Positions 42,365-55,340 of a stretch of 64,000 nt of DNA are shown here, in pieces (positions within the stretch are counted from its first letter, which is position 1; each line of letters opens with the position of its first letter). The stretch is from Batillaria attramentaria (Eukaryota; Mollusca; Gastropoda; Batillariidae): positions 442,501-506,500 of the forward strand of contig JACVVK020000326.1 of NCBI GenBank assembly GCA_018292915.2, read 5' to 3'. The translations under genes and the position numbers were made by a program. Below the pieces are notes generated by a model, which saw nothing but the letters and a program-made list of their open reading frames with translations, was not told the origin of the DNA and made no database searches.

Positions 42365-42889
42365 CAACTCTTTTGCACCGGCATAACATTTTAGTACTCC
42401 TACGCGAAGCTCATGATACCGACACTTCCCGGTATACTCTGGTCGTTCGCAGACCGTCGTAACACGAGGCTATAGACGCCGCCAGGGGGAATATCTCGGG
42501 GTAAGTTTCCTCCCCTTCGTTAGCAGGCGGCGCTCGACGTCTTGGGCCACGCGTCGGTGGGCCGATACGTTATGAAAGTCGGCCGTACTATTAACCGGAA
42601 ACACCGAAAACACCACCGGAAGTATCAGCACCATACCGAGGTTTATGGTCAGTTTAGGGTTTGTGACATAGGGTGTGAGATACGACATCATAAATTTATT
42701 TCATAATCAAATCAAATCAAATAAAAAATCAAAACATCTTTATTGTCCAATTTAAAAACAAACCGGAAAATTTTCTTCTAGTGCCCCGCTCTACACAGTA
42801 TAAAATAAGGTTAAGAATATCACAACATACACGTATACGCTTAGTGATTCCGAAAAAAAGGCTAAATAATGATATTAATGATATTAAGA

Positions 42890-43145
42890 AGAAATTGCAT
42901 TGTCGCTTTAGGACGTTCATGGTTAGTAACCTAGTTCAAGTTGAAAGAGATTTAGGGTTAGTAACCTAGGCTGAATGAGGTTTAGGGTTAGGGGTAAGGT
43001 TTTGGCTGGGTTTGATACAATTTTTTTTTTAAATTTCTGACCAGACCAAACGTGTGTTTGATGTTCTGTCATCAACATCATTAATTTACATTTGTGTATG
43101 TTTTTTGTCCGCATTATACTATACTTAGCGGTGTTCAGTCCAGGA
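42890..43145. repeat. Direct repeat, left copy, with TTAGGG-like motifs
   Basis: Shares AGATTTAGGGTTAGTAACCT, CAGACCAAACGTGTGTTTGA-type blocks and the end CGGTGTTCAGTCCAGG with 43424-43693. Confidence 0.8.
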
Positions 43146-43421
43146 CCCGAATGTAAAACTCGAGGTTAATTTAACCCACGACTACGGGCCTAACCCAGAC
43201 TAGGACAAAAGAAACCCCAAAACAAAATTAAATAAAAAAGGAGACAAAGAAGGGAAGAAATAAATCCTTCTATAACGGCTTAGGCATCTTGCTGGAATGG
43301 ACCCGCTTCCTGATTTAAAACAAAAAACAATAGAAAATGTTACCCTAGAGCTAGTTTAGTTCGAGGTTTGACTTTAACCCGGGGCTAAACTCCCTAACCT
43401 CGACTTTTACATGTGGGCCCT
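43146..43421. mobile_element. MITE-E copy 2, inserted between two direct repeats
   Basis: Same ends and interior as 40346-40644. It separates two related 260 bp segments (see 42890-43145 and 43424-43693). Confidence 0.82.
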
Positions 43422-43423
43422 GA

Positions 43424-43693
43424 AATTTATTTCATAAAAAAATTACATTGTCTGCTCTGTTGAAGGAGGTTTATGGTTAGTAACCGAGTTCAAGTTGAAA
43501 GAGATTTAGGGTTAGTAACCTAGACTGAATGAAGTTTAGGGTTAGGGGTAAGGTTGGGGCTGGGTTTTATACATTTTTTTTAAACATTTCAGACCAGACC
43601 AAACGTGTGTTTGATGTTCTGTCATCAACATCATTTACATTTGTGTATGTTTTTTGTCCGCATTATACTATACTTGGCGGTGTTCAGTCCAGG
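43424..43693. repeat. Direct repeat, right copy
   Basis: About 90 percent like 42890-43145 by eye and ends in the same GTTCAGTCCAGG. Confidence 0.8.
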
Positions 43694-43994
43694 TCGTGTT
43701 TTCGGTGTTTCCGGTAAATAGCAGGACCCCAATGAAAATCGCGCCCTGCGATAGGATGATACTCCTTGCTTGGAGGAACGTGTATATTATTGTCGTATAC
43801 AGCTATGGAGTGGTTGTTTATCGCGAAACACGATACGACCAGCTTCTGTACATGAGGCAGTTTCAATGAGAAGATCGACCAAGTTATCGTTGGTTTTGTG
43901 TGTTTTTCCTCGTTGGTTTTGCTGTTATTGTTGTTGGCAGAACATGATTATCAGTCTTGAAGTTATGAAAGTGGTAGATCAGAGTATATTATGA

Positions 43995-44727
43995 AATGCA
44001 GTTCTAGGGAAGAAGGTTGTAATAAGAAAATTAATGATAAATCCAGCAATTTTGGCAGAAAAATGACGACCTGACCATGACTTGTTGACAAGTTTATCTG
44101 TGTGTTTTCTCTTGTCTGACACCTGAGAAATACAGGTTTGATTCTAAATTACGAATACCATCAGTTTTATGACCAACGTGCAGTTGTGCCAGTTTCCCAA
44201 TGTAGAGTGAGAAAAGTTGTTGTTTGTTTGGGTTTTTTTTTTACTCAGGAGCGGCTGTTTTGGGTACAATCTGCACAAAGTCAGTATATTTCTCAGTATA
44301 CCCTCCCACAAGGCAATAAGACTATGTCTGTCTGTTTCCCATAGACATGCCACAAAAACATGACATTTCAAGCAAAGTTGACGGTTTGAAACCTAAAACA
44401 TTTGAACTGAAATATGTGTGTAACGACGTCCTTTGCTGTTACAACTACAAATGTGGACGATAAAACATTCAGCAAGATTGTGAAAGGGAACGTATGTTCT
44501 TTCGTTTTGAGCCAGAGTTCATAGCGTCATACAAGGATCATTACTTTATACCTGTGGGCATCAACAAGAGAATCGATGTCGTCTGACCATCGTGACATTT
44601 TCGCTGTAATATTGAATACACCACCTATATATTCACACAAGATGAAAAAAGAAAGAAAAAGAAAAAGTGGCTTGAGATAAGAGTGCACATGGATTAAATC
44701 ATTGCGTAATTACTACGAAGAGAGCTC

Positions 44728-44788
<61 letters not shown>

Positions 44789-44795
44789 GTGGCAC

Positions 44796-44863
<68 letters not shown>

Positions 44864-45930
44864 TCCGTAGAAAATAGAGTGCTAGAAACTGAATGCCGGG
44901 GACTGTGTTTTGCGCTTGCAACGCCGGGTTGGTCTGTGAGCTCGAGAACATCATTCTGAGGTATCGTTTGGCGTTAAAGATTGTACCGACACCTTACGTT
45001 AAACGTTTTATGGCCGTTTCTCCTTGTAGTCAAGGAAAACTCAAATATGTTTGCAATCACTTTCAAGTTCATGGCGAGGACGTCATACACCACTCTATCA
45101 AGCAGCCACCAAACCCACTAACCTCGAGACATTACAGCAAACATGGGACGGTGTATTTTTTGTGTGCGGTTTTTGTTTGTGTGTTCTTTAAACTAATGGT
45201 CACAACAACCCCCTCCCTGTTAGTAACGTTTCCTGCCGTGCGTTTACAGTGTTCCCTCATCTCCAGAGACATTTCAGTAAACAGACGTCCACGCCTTCCC
45301 GCACTAGGACGCGGCCGAAGCTGCAGCCTTGGAAAACGTCACTAATGAAAGGGAGGAAAATGTAAGTGCCCTTCAACAGCTGTTCCTTTGTTTCGTCCCG
45401 CCTGCCCCCTTTTCGGAAATCAATACAGTAACCCCAGTGTGTTTTGCAGTAAAAATCGAAAGCACTTCCCTCGTCCGACGTTTGCATATGAATGCACACA
45501 GATGAATGAGGCTCTTGCTATCAACTGGCAGTGTGTAAATACGGGCTCTTTTCAAAGCGCAGCGGAGCGAACAAGCTTCATTCACGCACCCTGCGTCTCA
45601 TGGCTCAATTTCCCGCTTTGCTTCTTCCGCTTAGGACGACGGGATACTTTTTCCCGCTCGCTTTACTTCCGGTGGGTGCAGTCCCTTGCAGGAAGTCTGG
45701 TCAGGGAACATTACGTTTCCGTCGCGAAATTTTTATATGAAAGTTCGGCGCGATGCTACTTTTTGTGAAGTTTGTTCAGATGCCACGGGGAAAAGTTACA
45801 ATTATTGTTAATGGGGTGCGTCTGACACATTATTCATCTTTCATTGGCGTTTAATCTCGTTTCCTGGATATGGCCTTGAAAAGAATTTGAGCTTTTGTAA
45901 ATAGCTTTGGAAAATGTGTGAATCATCAAT
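43995..45930. other. Anonymous DNA
   Basis: Apart from the 44733-44860 microsatellite I saw no recognisable gene or repeat family. The longest frames do not resemble proteins. Confidence 0.45.
44733..44860. repeat. TC - AC compound microsatellite with short break
   Basis: TC units, then AC, a unique stretch ACCGTGGCACAAA, then AC again. Confidence 0.95.
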
Positions 45931-45934
45931 GGCT

Positions 45935-46030
45935 TAGACAATTCAATTCAATTCAATTCAATTCATTTCAATTCAATCCAATTCAATTCAATTCAATTCA
46001 ATTTCATTTATTGGCCAATAGAAGCGAATT
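45935..46030 (-). mobile_element. LINE/SINE 3' tail with ATTGA repeats
   Basis: On the - strand GGCCAATAAATGAAATTGAA continues as ATTGA repeats, the same tail type as 30400-30543 in the opposite orientation. Confidence 0.45.
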
Positions 46031-47163
46031 CGGCTTGTGCAAAGTTCCTCGTTTCCTTTCTTTTTTCCTCCCCCCCCCCCTTTTTTTTTTCTTTTTGGCA
46101 TAAAATAAAGTATTTTTTGTGTGCAGTTTTTAAAACCTCAGTCTCACTAACAGTTTTCGTGAAAATAGAAACATAGAACTGTAATTGAATGAACTGATCG
46201 AAATAAGCTGAGCAACAGAAACAGGAAAAATAGACGATTAAATACAACCAACTTGATAAATGACCATCCAATAGTTTAAAACTTAATGGCTCAATACTTT
46301 ACAGATCACTACGGATTCTATTAACTACTCCATTAGCATGCACACAGGTTGGTTTTTTTGTTGTTGTTTTTGAAGGTCCTATCCTTGAAATGTTCGGAAC
46401 GAAGGAGCGCCGCGGAATGAATGCACTGCACGACTGAACACGCTTTTGTAATATAGAAATCAATGTCTTACGCGTCCGTGTGACGTCTCCTGAAAATGGG
46501 AACATCAAAATGCAGAAAGAGACATCACTTTTTTCCGTTGTGGGAGGATGCAGTTGAATTTTTCGACTCATTTCAGTGTGGACAAAAAAAAAAGTGATGA
46601 AGTGAGGGAAGGAAACCTTTCATTTTTTTAACATTAAAACAAAAATCGCTAGGCGCTCGTGCAAGGGACAACGTCCCTGAACAGTTGCAACAACAATGAC
46701 GCGAGAAAGAGACGTTTGTGGAAACGTTTAGACTATAAAATCAAAATAAATGCAGTTCTAATTTCCGAAGCTGACCTGCTTGTAATGTGATAATGTCCGA
46801 AGTGAGAGAATGCATGTTAAAAGAGTTTGCCATACTATTGCCCACTCTGGGTTGTTTTCTCCGGTGCCATCTTCCCAGGTAAGCGTGTTCGACTTCTGCT
46901 GCAGGGCCGTACAGACCTGATTAATTAATTGGAGGGATACCGCCACGAAAACTACAATCCTGTACAGTACGTAATCCTGACTGATCACTTTCCAATCCCC
47001 AAAGGGAGGAACAACCTGTGTGTACAAGTGAATGATTGATGCTACTCTCTGGATGATGAACACAGGCATGTCAATTGAATTGTTTCGGGGTGTTTGTTTG
47101 TTTTTTCTCTTTTTTTTCTGCTGGTGCAGCACTTGGTGTTGTCTTTGGGATGAGGGATGCCAT

Positions 47164-47164
<1 letters not shown>

Positions 47165-47212
<48 letters not shown>
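47165..47212. repeat. GT microsatellite
   Basis: About 24 GT units. Confidence 0.96.
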
Positions 47213-47213
<1 letters not shown>

Positions 47214-47358
47214 GGCGGGGTTCGTTGGCTTTTCCCGTACGGATTGCAGGTTTCTTTAACCGCATCAGGGTGGTAGCAAAGGCGGGGCAATGAGAAAGAA
47301 GCCAAGCAGCTCCTGTCCAATACTGTACTAGCTCGACTGCCCCAGCTTTCAGTTCGGG

Positions 47359-47531
47359 TGGGTGGGTGTTTGGGAGTTTAACGTCCTTTTCCACCACATA
47401 AGGGTGATATCAAAGACGGGGCAACGAGAAAAAAGGCCAGCACAAATATTTGGCCCCAGCCGGCGGGATTCGAACTCACGACCCGAGCATTGAGAGTCCA
47501 ACGCTCTACCATTCGGCCACCCCGGCTCCCC
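47359..47531 (-). mobile_element. SINE-A copy with perfect target-site duplication
   Basis: ttcagttcggg flanks it at 47348-47358 and 47532-47542. The boundaries show the element ends in the C-rich tail without poly(A). Confidence 0.92.
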
Positions 47532-47708
47532 TTCAGTTCGGGAGGGTGGGGTGTTGGGGGTGGGGGTGGGCAGGGTGAGGATGGAGGGAGGTGGGAGGGT
47601 GGTGGTGGTGGTATCGGAGGACAATGCTGTGGTTACTTTATGTGAAATAATTATGTGACTACTTGATAAATGTAATAGTGACGCTTTCTGCTTGTAACAA
47701 AAACACGA

Positions 47709-47878
47709 GGGTGGGTGGGTGTTTGGGGGTTTAACGTCCTTTTCCACCACATTGGGTGATATCAAAGACGGGGCAACGATGAAAAAGCCAGCACAAATAT
47801 TTGGCCCCAGCCGGGGTCGAGCTCACGACCCGAGCATCAGAAGTCCAACGCTCTACCATTCGACCACCCCGGCTCCCC
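47709..47878 (-). mobile_element. SINE-A copy with perfect 12 bp target-site duplication
   Basis: acaaaaacacga flanks it at 47697-47708 and 47879-47890. This copy defines the family ends: GGGGAGCCGGGGTGGTCGAA at the head and ACACCCACCCACCC at the tail. Confidence 0.93.
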
Positions 47879-47959
47879 ACAAAAACACGAACCCCATGAT
47901 ATTAAACATCATATCAATAGAACATATTTATCAATAATTTATTTAACATGACAAGGACT

Positions 47960-49270
47960 TTTTGATATGTCAGACTGTAACTGTCCAGCAATTGTAAATG
48001 CAAATCACAAAAGTGCTTTCCATTGATACTTTATATGCATTTCGCCGAACGACCACGCTGCAGTTCTTACGTCCATCACTTAATGGGTGTCTTGAAATTA
48101 AGACGAGCATGCGAAACTCGGTGAAACCTGCTCAAGAGAACGATCAAAATCTAAAGCACACACGGGGGATATTGCGCAAGGGACATTGGGAAGAGAGAGA
48201 GAGAGAGAGAGAGAGACGCAGTCCTTAATCTGTTGACAAGATGTAATCTCTTTGACTCCCCTCTCACCCTCGGCCCCATGAAACCACGCCTTATTAAATT
48301 ATCCCCCTCAGGCAGCGCGGAAAACGGGGATCAAATCAACGCCACCGGGCGACTTTCATTCACAAGGTTTCTTTGAAATGAATTTGAAGAATGGAACTAG
48401 TGAAGTGTCGGGCCCTCACGGGGAAAAGACCCTGAATGTGAAGTATGCTGAACGGGACAGGGCTGAGGAAAGTTGTCTGGGTTTCAATGGAAAGAGATCT
48501 TCGTCATTCGCAGGAGGTGATATGAGGCGATTTCAAGCGTTGACCAGTTTTAGGGGAGGCTTAGAGGGACAGTTTGTGAATTGAGACTTTCGGGTGAGGA
48601 AGGTGAGGGGGTAGATATGGGGGGAGAGGGGGGGGAGAGGATAAGGGGTGGGCGACACGCGATGGGGGGTATCTTACTTTCGAAGCATCCAATCCCCTCC
48701 ATGCAGTAGATGGAAGAAATCACTCAGCAAACTGTCAGTATCGGTATGTTTGATGAAAATGCGTGTGATAGAGGTTTACATTATCACGCGCACACACCCA
48801 CACTCACATAAACGCACGCATACACAGCATCTTTTTATAACTATCTTCATTTTAACATTCAATCAAAAGCGTTGCAGGTAAGATGCCACTTTGTTGGCAG
48901 ATATACATACCACTCTGAGATATTTTCCTCTCAAATACGACTTTTCCCAGCAACAACAACAGAAAAAAAATCAACTGTCTGTGAATAATGCTTACAGTTT
49001 CAATACGTTGTCAGGCATAACAACAACGCTGTGGAAAACTTTCCATCGAATGCGTTCAATCCGTGCATCAGAATCAGTCACTTTGGTCACAATAATTATA
49101 GCACCTAACACCATTGTGGTGACTCGGGTCGGTGTACATGTTGTACTACGTACGTGATTTGAGCACACGACGTGATTTGGTTGGCGACTGAATACCCACT
49201 AGACAGCGCTGATTGGTGGCTATTTTTAGCGACTTGGTCGTATCGACGTGTACTGTAGTACAGGTATGTA
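47960..49270. other. Anonymous DNA
   Basis: Contains a short GA run (about 48193-48215) and CA-rich patches, nothing else supported. Confidence 0.45.
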
Positions 49271-49277
49271 AGCGTTA

Positions 49278-49405
49278 GGCCCTAAGAAAGTCATATTTCT
49301 CTACCATTAGCGGCCGCAAAGTCACGAAAATGGTCGTGATGGTCAAAAGGAACATCTATTCATTTGGCAAACAGCCTTAGACCTTTGTAAACGGCAGTGA
49401 CCCCC
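49278..49405. repeat. Dispersed repeat F, copy 2
   Basis: GGCCGCAAAGTCACGAAAAT and TTTGGCAAACAGCCTTAGAC match copy 1 in the same orientation. Confidence 0.7.
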
Positions 49406-49855
49406 CCCCCCCCCCCCCGCCAGAAGTCATTACAGAGAGACCTGCATACCTGGTTCACTAGCGAGACCGACCCTGACGGTTGTAAAATGCTCGAAAGTAC
49501 GAAGCTCAGCATCTGTCTGAACCAAAGCAACTATTTTCAGCAGTACTTACCTATATTATTGATGGCCTCAGTCTCCCACGGTTTAGATTGCCGTCATTAC
49601 TCGGTCACGAAATCTCAGTGTGCGTGGACGGCGGGAATGTGCAATTGTAGAGGATTACTTTACTGGCACTCGGGAGGGGGTATTAGCGTTGAATATTGCA
49701 AAGGACTGTAAAACCCCATTGTCGGTCAACCAGTGGCTCTAGGCTCGCTCACGGCATACAGCAGTGTTAAAGAAACGCCCTTGTAAGGTCAAAGGCTGTT
49801 CTGACGAGGTCACCTCGGCTCGAAATAGCTGTCCACCCTGGCCGTAACACGAACC

Positions 49856-50118
49856 CGTATGTGAAACTCGAGGTTAATTTAACCCGCGGGTACGGGCCTA
49901 ACCGAGACTAGGACGAAAGAAACCCCAAAACAAAATTAAATAAAAAGGAAGCGAAGAAAGAAAGACAAAAATTCTTCTATAACGGCATAGGCACATTGCT
50001 GGAATGGACCCGCTTCCTGACTTAAAACAAAAAACAGAAAATTTAACCCCAGAGCTAGGTCAGTTCGAGGTTAGACTCAAACCCGGGGCTAAACTCCCAA
50101 ACTTTTACCTGGGGCCCT
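49856..50118. mobile_element. MITE-E copy 3
   Basis: Same family, slightly shortened at the right end (CTCCCAAACTTTTACCTGG). Confidence 0.8.
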
Positions 50119-50296
50119 GGACCTCTCTTCTAGGGACCAAAATCACATTTCCATGGAATTGTGAGGTGCATGCTGTGCGATACCCCCCCCCCCTCCCCCA
50201 GGTTTCTTTTTGTCACCCCCACAAGCACCAGCTCCTCCCTTGCAGCGTCCAAGTCTTGGTTTCGTTCCTCGATTTGAAACGTTTTTTTGAGGGATG

Positions 50297-50417
50297 GGGT
50301 GAGTGTTTGGAAGTTTAACGTCCTTTTCCACCACGTATGAGTGATATCAAAGACGGGACCTCGCGACCCGAGCATTGAAAGTCCAACGTTCTACCGTTCG
50401 GCTATCCCGGCTCCCCG
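50297..50417 (-). mobile_element. SINE-A copy with internal deletion
   Basis: The tail and head are present, but about 50 bp of body between GATATCAAAGACGGG and the B box are missing. Confidence 0.82.
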
Positions 50418-50469
50418 AAACGTTTTTCGAGGGATGTGGTGGGTATGGTTTCAGGAAACTAGGTAAAGA

Positions 50470-51090
50470 ATTACCTATCACTACGACCACGTGCAAACGC
50501 CAAGAACACATCGACTTTAATTTGACAGAGCAATGCACCTGCCGTATGGATCATAACTTCAATGAAATCTACCCACGTAAGTGGTTCATTTAGCCTATCA
50601 TCACAGTCACGACCAAGTAGAGTCATAAGAATTTACTTCTACCTCGATTCGGAAAGAAACCCAGTTATGACCCTTTAAAATGCTTAAAATTGAAACAACC
50701 CATGTGATTTCACGAAACTGGAGTAATGTCTATTCCGAAGATCAAGTGCAGATCTCAAGCAGGTTATCTCAACCTCGGTTCCAAGAGTTTTGCACCTTTG
50801 AAAATTTTTACCTGAAGCATGAAAGAAAGATACCCAACTGGTTCACTGACAGATGTCGCTACGACCAAGTGCAGACATAAAAAGCTACCTCTACTTGAAA
50901 AAAAAAGCATTGGCCTCATGATGCTGTGCGTTGAGATCCATGCCTAGACCCTAATTTGCAATTGAAACCACCCGTGTGATGCCATGAAACTTAATACAGC
51001 AATGCCTTTCCCTGCGACCAAGTACAGGCGTCAAGGAGGAGACCCGTTCCTCGATTTGGAGAGTCATGACCCTTTGAAATGTTTTCTATC
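50470..51090. repeat. Degenerate tandem repeat, about 130-160 bp
   Basis: Recurring blocks CGACCAAGTGCAG, CTACCTCGATT, ATGACCCTTTRAAATG and TGTGATKYCAYGAAACT appear in the same order at least three times, at uneven spacing. Confidence 0.6.
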
Positions 51091-51099
51091 CCGATCGGT

Positions 51100-52920
51100 A
51101 CAGTAAACACTTATGGTACTACATGCAATAACATGACTGACGTCAATGCTCGGACCCAGACTTGAAAAGCGGTGATTTTAATCACCTCACTCAATGAGTT
51201 TAATACCGCTCACCAAGTAAACTGCCCCTAATATCGGAAGTACTGGTCGCTGGCTACGTACCATAGATGCAAATTTGGAGGAAAACGGTATATATTCCTC
51301 TTACACATAAGGTTGCAGATAACACCAAAAAAAAAAAAAAAAAAAAATCAAAAAAAAAAAAAAATCAAAAAAATCAGGCAGCCATAGGCTCATGTGTAGA
51401 GTAAATTTCAACAATTCCCAGTATTCGTTTTTTGGCAATGTTGGCAGCAACCACATACCCCTGTCATTCCACGATCGTCCGCTGGCTCCTGTGCCAGCCG
51501 CGCATGAATACAAATAGTCCAGAAGCCAGGCTCATTTTTCCCTAATTTTACTATTACCTGGCATGAAACTTGTTTACAAAGGCAACAAAAAGCACCAGAT
51601 TGCCATTTTTTACTCTGCACACAAATTTTAAAGGGGCAAAGATTTTCTTCTATATTTAGCATAGTTCTTACTACATGACCCGGAAGCTATTACTGGTCTG
51701 TAACCTGTTACTATCCCCCTGACCACATGGTAAACACTTTCTGCTCTCCCGCGCTAGAGAGCGTGGGCACAGCGGGTAACCCGAAATCGCCCTACCTTCA
51801 CACCACCAGTCACCACATACCACACATCACCTTACACCACCAGCCACTCCATACCACCATAAGAAGTCTTAAACACCAAACTCAAACAACTTTAATATAG
51901 ATTGAAGAAAAAAAAAAAGAATGAAACCTGCTACGCAGTCTTCTTGGGTTTCCTTGGGATGCAGAAATTCTCTAGTAAAACCCGAGTTACAAAACTCACC
52001 TTTCATCCTGCTCAGTAGGAACGTTTCAGGAAACGACATCGTAGAAGTACTTGTTCGTGGTTACAAGAGTGCTAGCTAGTCAATATCAAGATGTACAGAG
52101 GTCCGTACGAAAATGTACAAAAGGTCCTTAGCCGAAAGGCTTTATCTTGAGCAAAAGAGGTGAATGAATTCGTCAACAGTGGATGCCTCGATCTACACCT
52201 AACAGGCAATTATAAGGCTGCAATCTTTGTACAAGCTACCGGTTCACTGATGCAGTTCTTCTCTTTTCAGTAGAAAATATTTGCTACTGTGCATGTGGGC
52301 TCATGGAGTTGCCATTCCTGTTTTTTTTGTGTTGGCTTCTTGTCAATACAAAACAAATATTTCATATGACGTACATAAGAAACAACAACCGAAAAACACC
52401 CAATATTTAGCAATCAAAATGCATTTCCATGGATCATATCTTACGTAGAATGTGAAAAGCCAGTTTATCTGACCAAAACTCCGCAACCTTGACCTTTGCG
52501 AAAATTGAAAATGCCATGGAACAAACGATGTCTGTACCAAGTTGTTATTCGTCTACTGTACTTGCAGTTTCCAAGAAAATCTCTTTTGTTAAAAAAAAAA
52601 CAACCTTCTAAAGCACTTACAACGACCACGTGACCGTAATGCTAAATTTCAGACAGCTGTGATGCGTGTAAGGAGTAAATGTAACGTACTAATGTGTCAG
52701 TTGATTCAGTCCGGCTAAAAAGATGCTGCCAAAAGAATGAAGGTCTGTGATGGACGTAGCAAGTCTCGATGGAACACCCGTTCTATCTGGCTGGAGAGAG
52801 AGAGAGTATATTTTCGTAGAAGTGTGATTGCTTAATCAGTCAAACGTTACACACATTACACATTAAACAAAGCATGCACGACTAACATACATCTTTCACT
52901 TATAGCTTAGTATCAGTTAG
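51100..52920. other. Anonymous AT-rich DNA
   Basis: A-runs near 51328-51375; some blocks may be decayed relatives of the 50470-51090 repeat. No gene seen. Confidence 0.4.
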
Positions 52921-52924
52921 AATA

Positions 52925-53520
<596 letters not shown>

Positions 53521-54081
53521 TTTCAACAACAACAACGACGACGACGACGACGACAGGGAACACTATAACTAAGAGAGAAAGGATATAGGTTCCAGGTTCC
53601 AAGCTCTTTCTGAACCACTCTCGTGTGATCCATCAGGTGCGTCTCCTCTCTCCTGAAAAAAAAATAAAAGTAAATGCAAAATAAATGTGTGTAACTTATA
53701 ACATTTTACAAAACTTAACACTTTTCATACATCAAATGTCACAGGAAAAGGAAAGCAAGTGGCAGGCATTTCTCGTTCATATTGTAATGTGCTGACAAAC
53801 TCCAATGAATAAAGCAAATGAAATTCATCTTTATTTATATATCTTGTTTGCTACACTATAATCAGTAGGCTTGGTGGGTGAATACATTTCTATTCAAAGT
53901 ATACAGACATAAGGCAAATGATACGGTAAGCAAACCGGACTGTCTTCATCAGCAGTGAGTGGCAAATCTGCCAGCGTCGCACCTGAAACATATTCAGACG
54001 ATATTAACATTTGTAATACACGGATATATGAACAAATCTATATATATATATATACACCTTACACACTTCGTACCGCGCACC

Positions 54082-54128
54082 GTATGTGGTGGAAAAGGAC
54101 GTTAAACCCCCAAACACCCACCCACCCT
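54082..54128 (+). mobile_element. SINE-A 3' fragment
   Basis: Only the GTGGTGGAAAAGGACGTTAA and C-rich tail remain. The bases beside it (cgtaccgcgcac) occur on both sides (from 54070 and 54129), which may be its target-site duplication. Confidence 0.82.
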
Positions 54129-54614
54129 CGTACCGCGCACGAGTATCCACTTTTTCACTCTTTTTCGGTTTTTGCCCTGTATGCGAAAACCAGGCAAGAT
54201 TAACGGTTCCTTAACGGCTCTCACTGCAGCAAACACGAGTATAATCAAAGTGCAACTCTCCCACTCCCACTAAGCCAGATTTAAAGCTTAATGCAGACAT
54301 TGAATTAGTTATGATTTTTTTTTTTAGTGAGGCCACTGGTGCACAGCCCAAAACTCACTTGGTAGGAACTGAGTTCAGGGAATTTTTGGTTGAAATTGCA
54401 CTCCACTGAACTATGAACTGCTTGTAGAGCTGTAAACGAACTTACTGAGACTGTAGAAATTCATCAATTAAGCTTGGATGTTTTGAAAACAGCGCAATGC
54501 CCACTTTGAATGCCTCTAAACGACAAACGACGGACAACAAATGCAACAAATGGCAAAACGAATGAACGGTGAGAAAGGTGTCAATAGTGGGCCCCAAACA
54601 AAATCGAACTGAGC

Positions 54615-54850
54615 CCCCTCCCCCCCCCCCCCCAAAAAAAAAAAAACAAAAAAACAAAAACAAAAAACAAACAAACAAAAAAAACAACACAAAAAAACCA
54701 AAAAAAAACAAACAAACCAAACAAACAAAAACAACAACAACAACAAACAAACAAACAAAAACAAAAAACAACAAACAAACAAAAAAACACCACCACCACC
54801 ACCACCACCAACAACAAACAAAACAAAACAAAACAAAACAAAACAAGCCC
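54615..54850. repeat. A/C-rich low-complexity tract
   Basis: CAAA, CAA, CAC and CAAAA repeats after a C run; scarcely any G or T on the + strand. Confidence 0.9.
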
Positions 54851-54940
54851 TCCACACAACACTTAAACACTTAACCTCACTTTTCCAGTGCTGCGCGCTA
54901 GTGCAAAATACGTTTTCGTGACGACTCCGACGTAACTCAA

Positions 54941-55110
54941 AATAGAGCTGGTACAGCTTTGGACTTTCGGTGCTCGAGTCCTGAGTTCAAAACCGACTGG
55001 GAGCTCAAAATTGTGCCAACGCTTTTCTCATTACACAGACTTTTTGATAATTATCACTCCTATACGATGGGAAAAGACGTTAAACCAGCCGGTCAACTAA
55101 CTCAGCCCAC
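54941..55110 (+). mobile_element. SINE-A copy, highly diverged
   Basis: Head, body and tail are recognisable by order (GAGCTGGTACAGC, CCTGAGTTCAAAACC, GGAAAAGACGTTAAACC) with many substitutions. An old copy. Confidence 0.65.
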
Positions 55111-55162
55111 CAACCCATCAACCCCAGGCATGAAGTGAAAGTGCTCGGTCCCCATATCCATG

Positions 55163-55340
55163 GGAGGAGCTGGGATAGCCGAATGGTAGAGCGTTGCACT
55201 TTCAATGCTCGGGTCGCGAGTTCGATTCCCGGTGTGGGCCAAATATTTGTGCTGGCCTTTTTCTCGTTGTCCCGTCTTTGATGTCACCCATACGTGGTGG
55301 AAAATGACGTTAAGCTCCCAAACACCCACCTACCCATCCA
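55163..55340 (+). mobile_element. SINE-A copy, full length
   Basis: Clear A box (TAGCCGAATGGTAGAGC), B box (GAGTTCGATTCCCGG), body and C-rich tail ending ACACCCACCTACCC. Confidence 0.9.

Larger units (their letters stand above)
42588..43721. mobile_element. Inverted-repeat-bounded composite element
   Basis: 26 bp ends (42588-42613 and 43696-43721, core CCGGAAACACCGAAAACAC) match in inverted orientation at 25 of 26 bases. Inside are two direct copies of a 260 bp segment, a MITE-E copy and a LINE-like tail on the - strand (about 42703-42890). No matching target-site duplication was seen. Confidence 0.55.

Noticed and set aside
45388..45768. 126-codon + frame
   Set aside because: No domain, no start context and no bias at third positions; likely chance.
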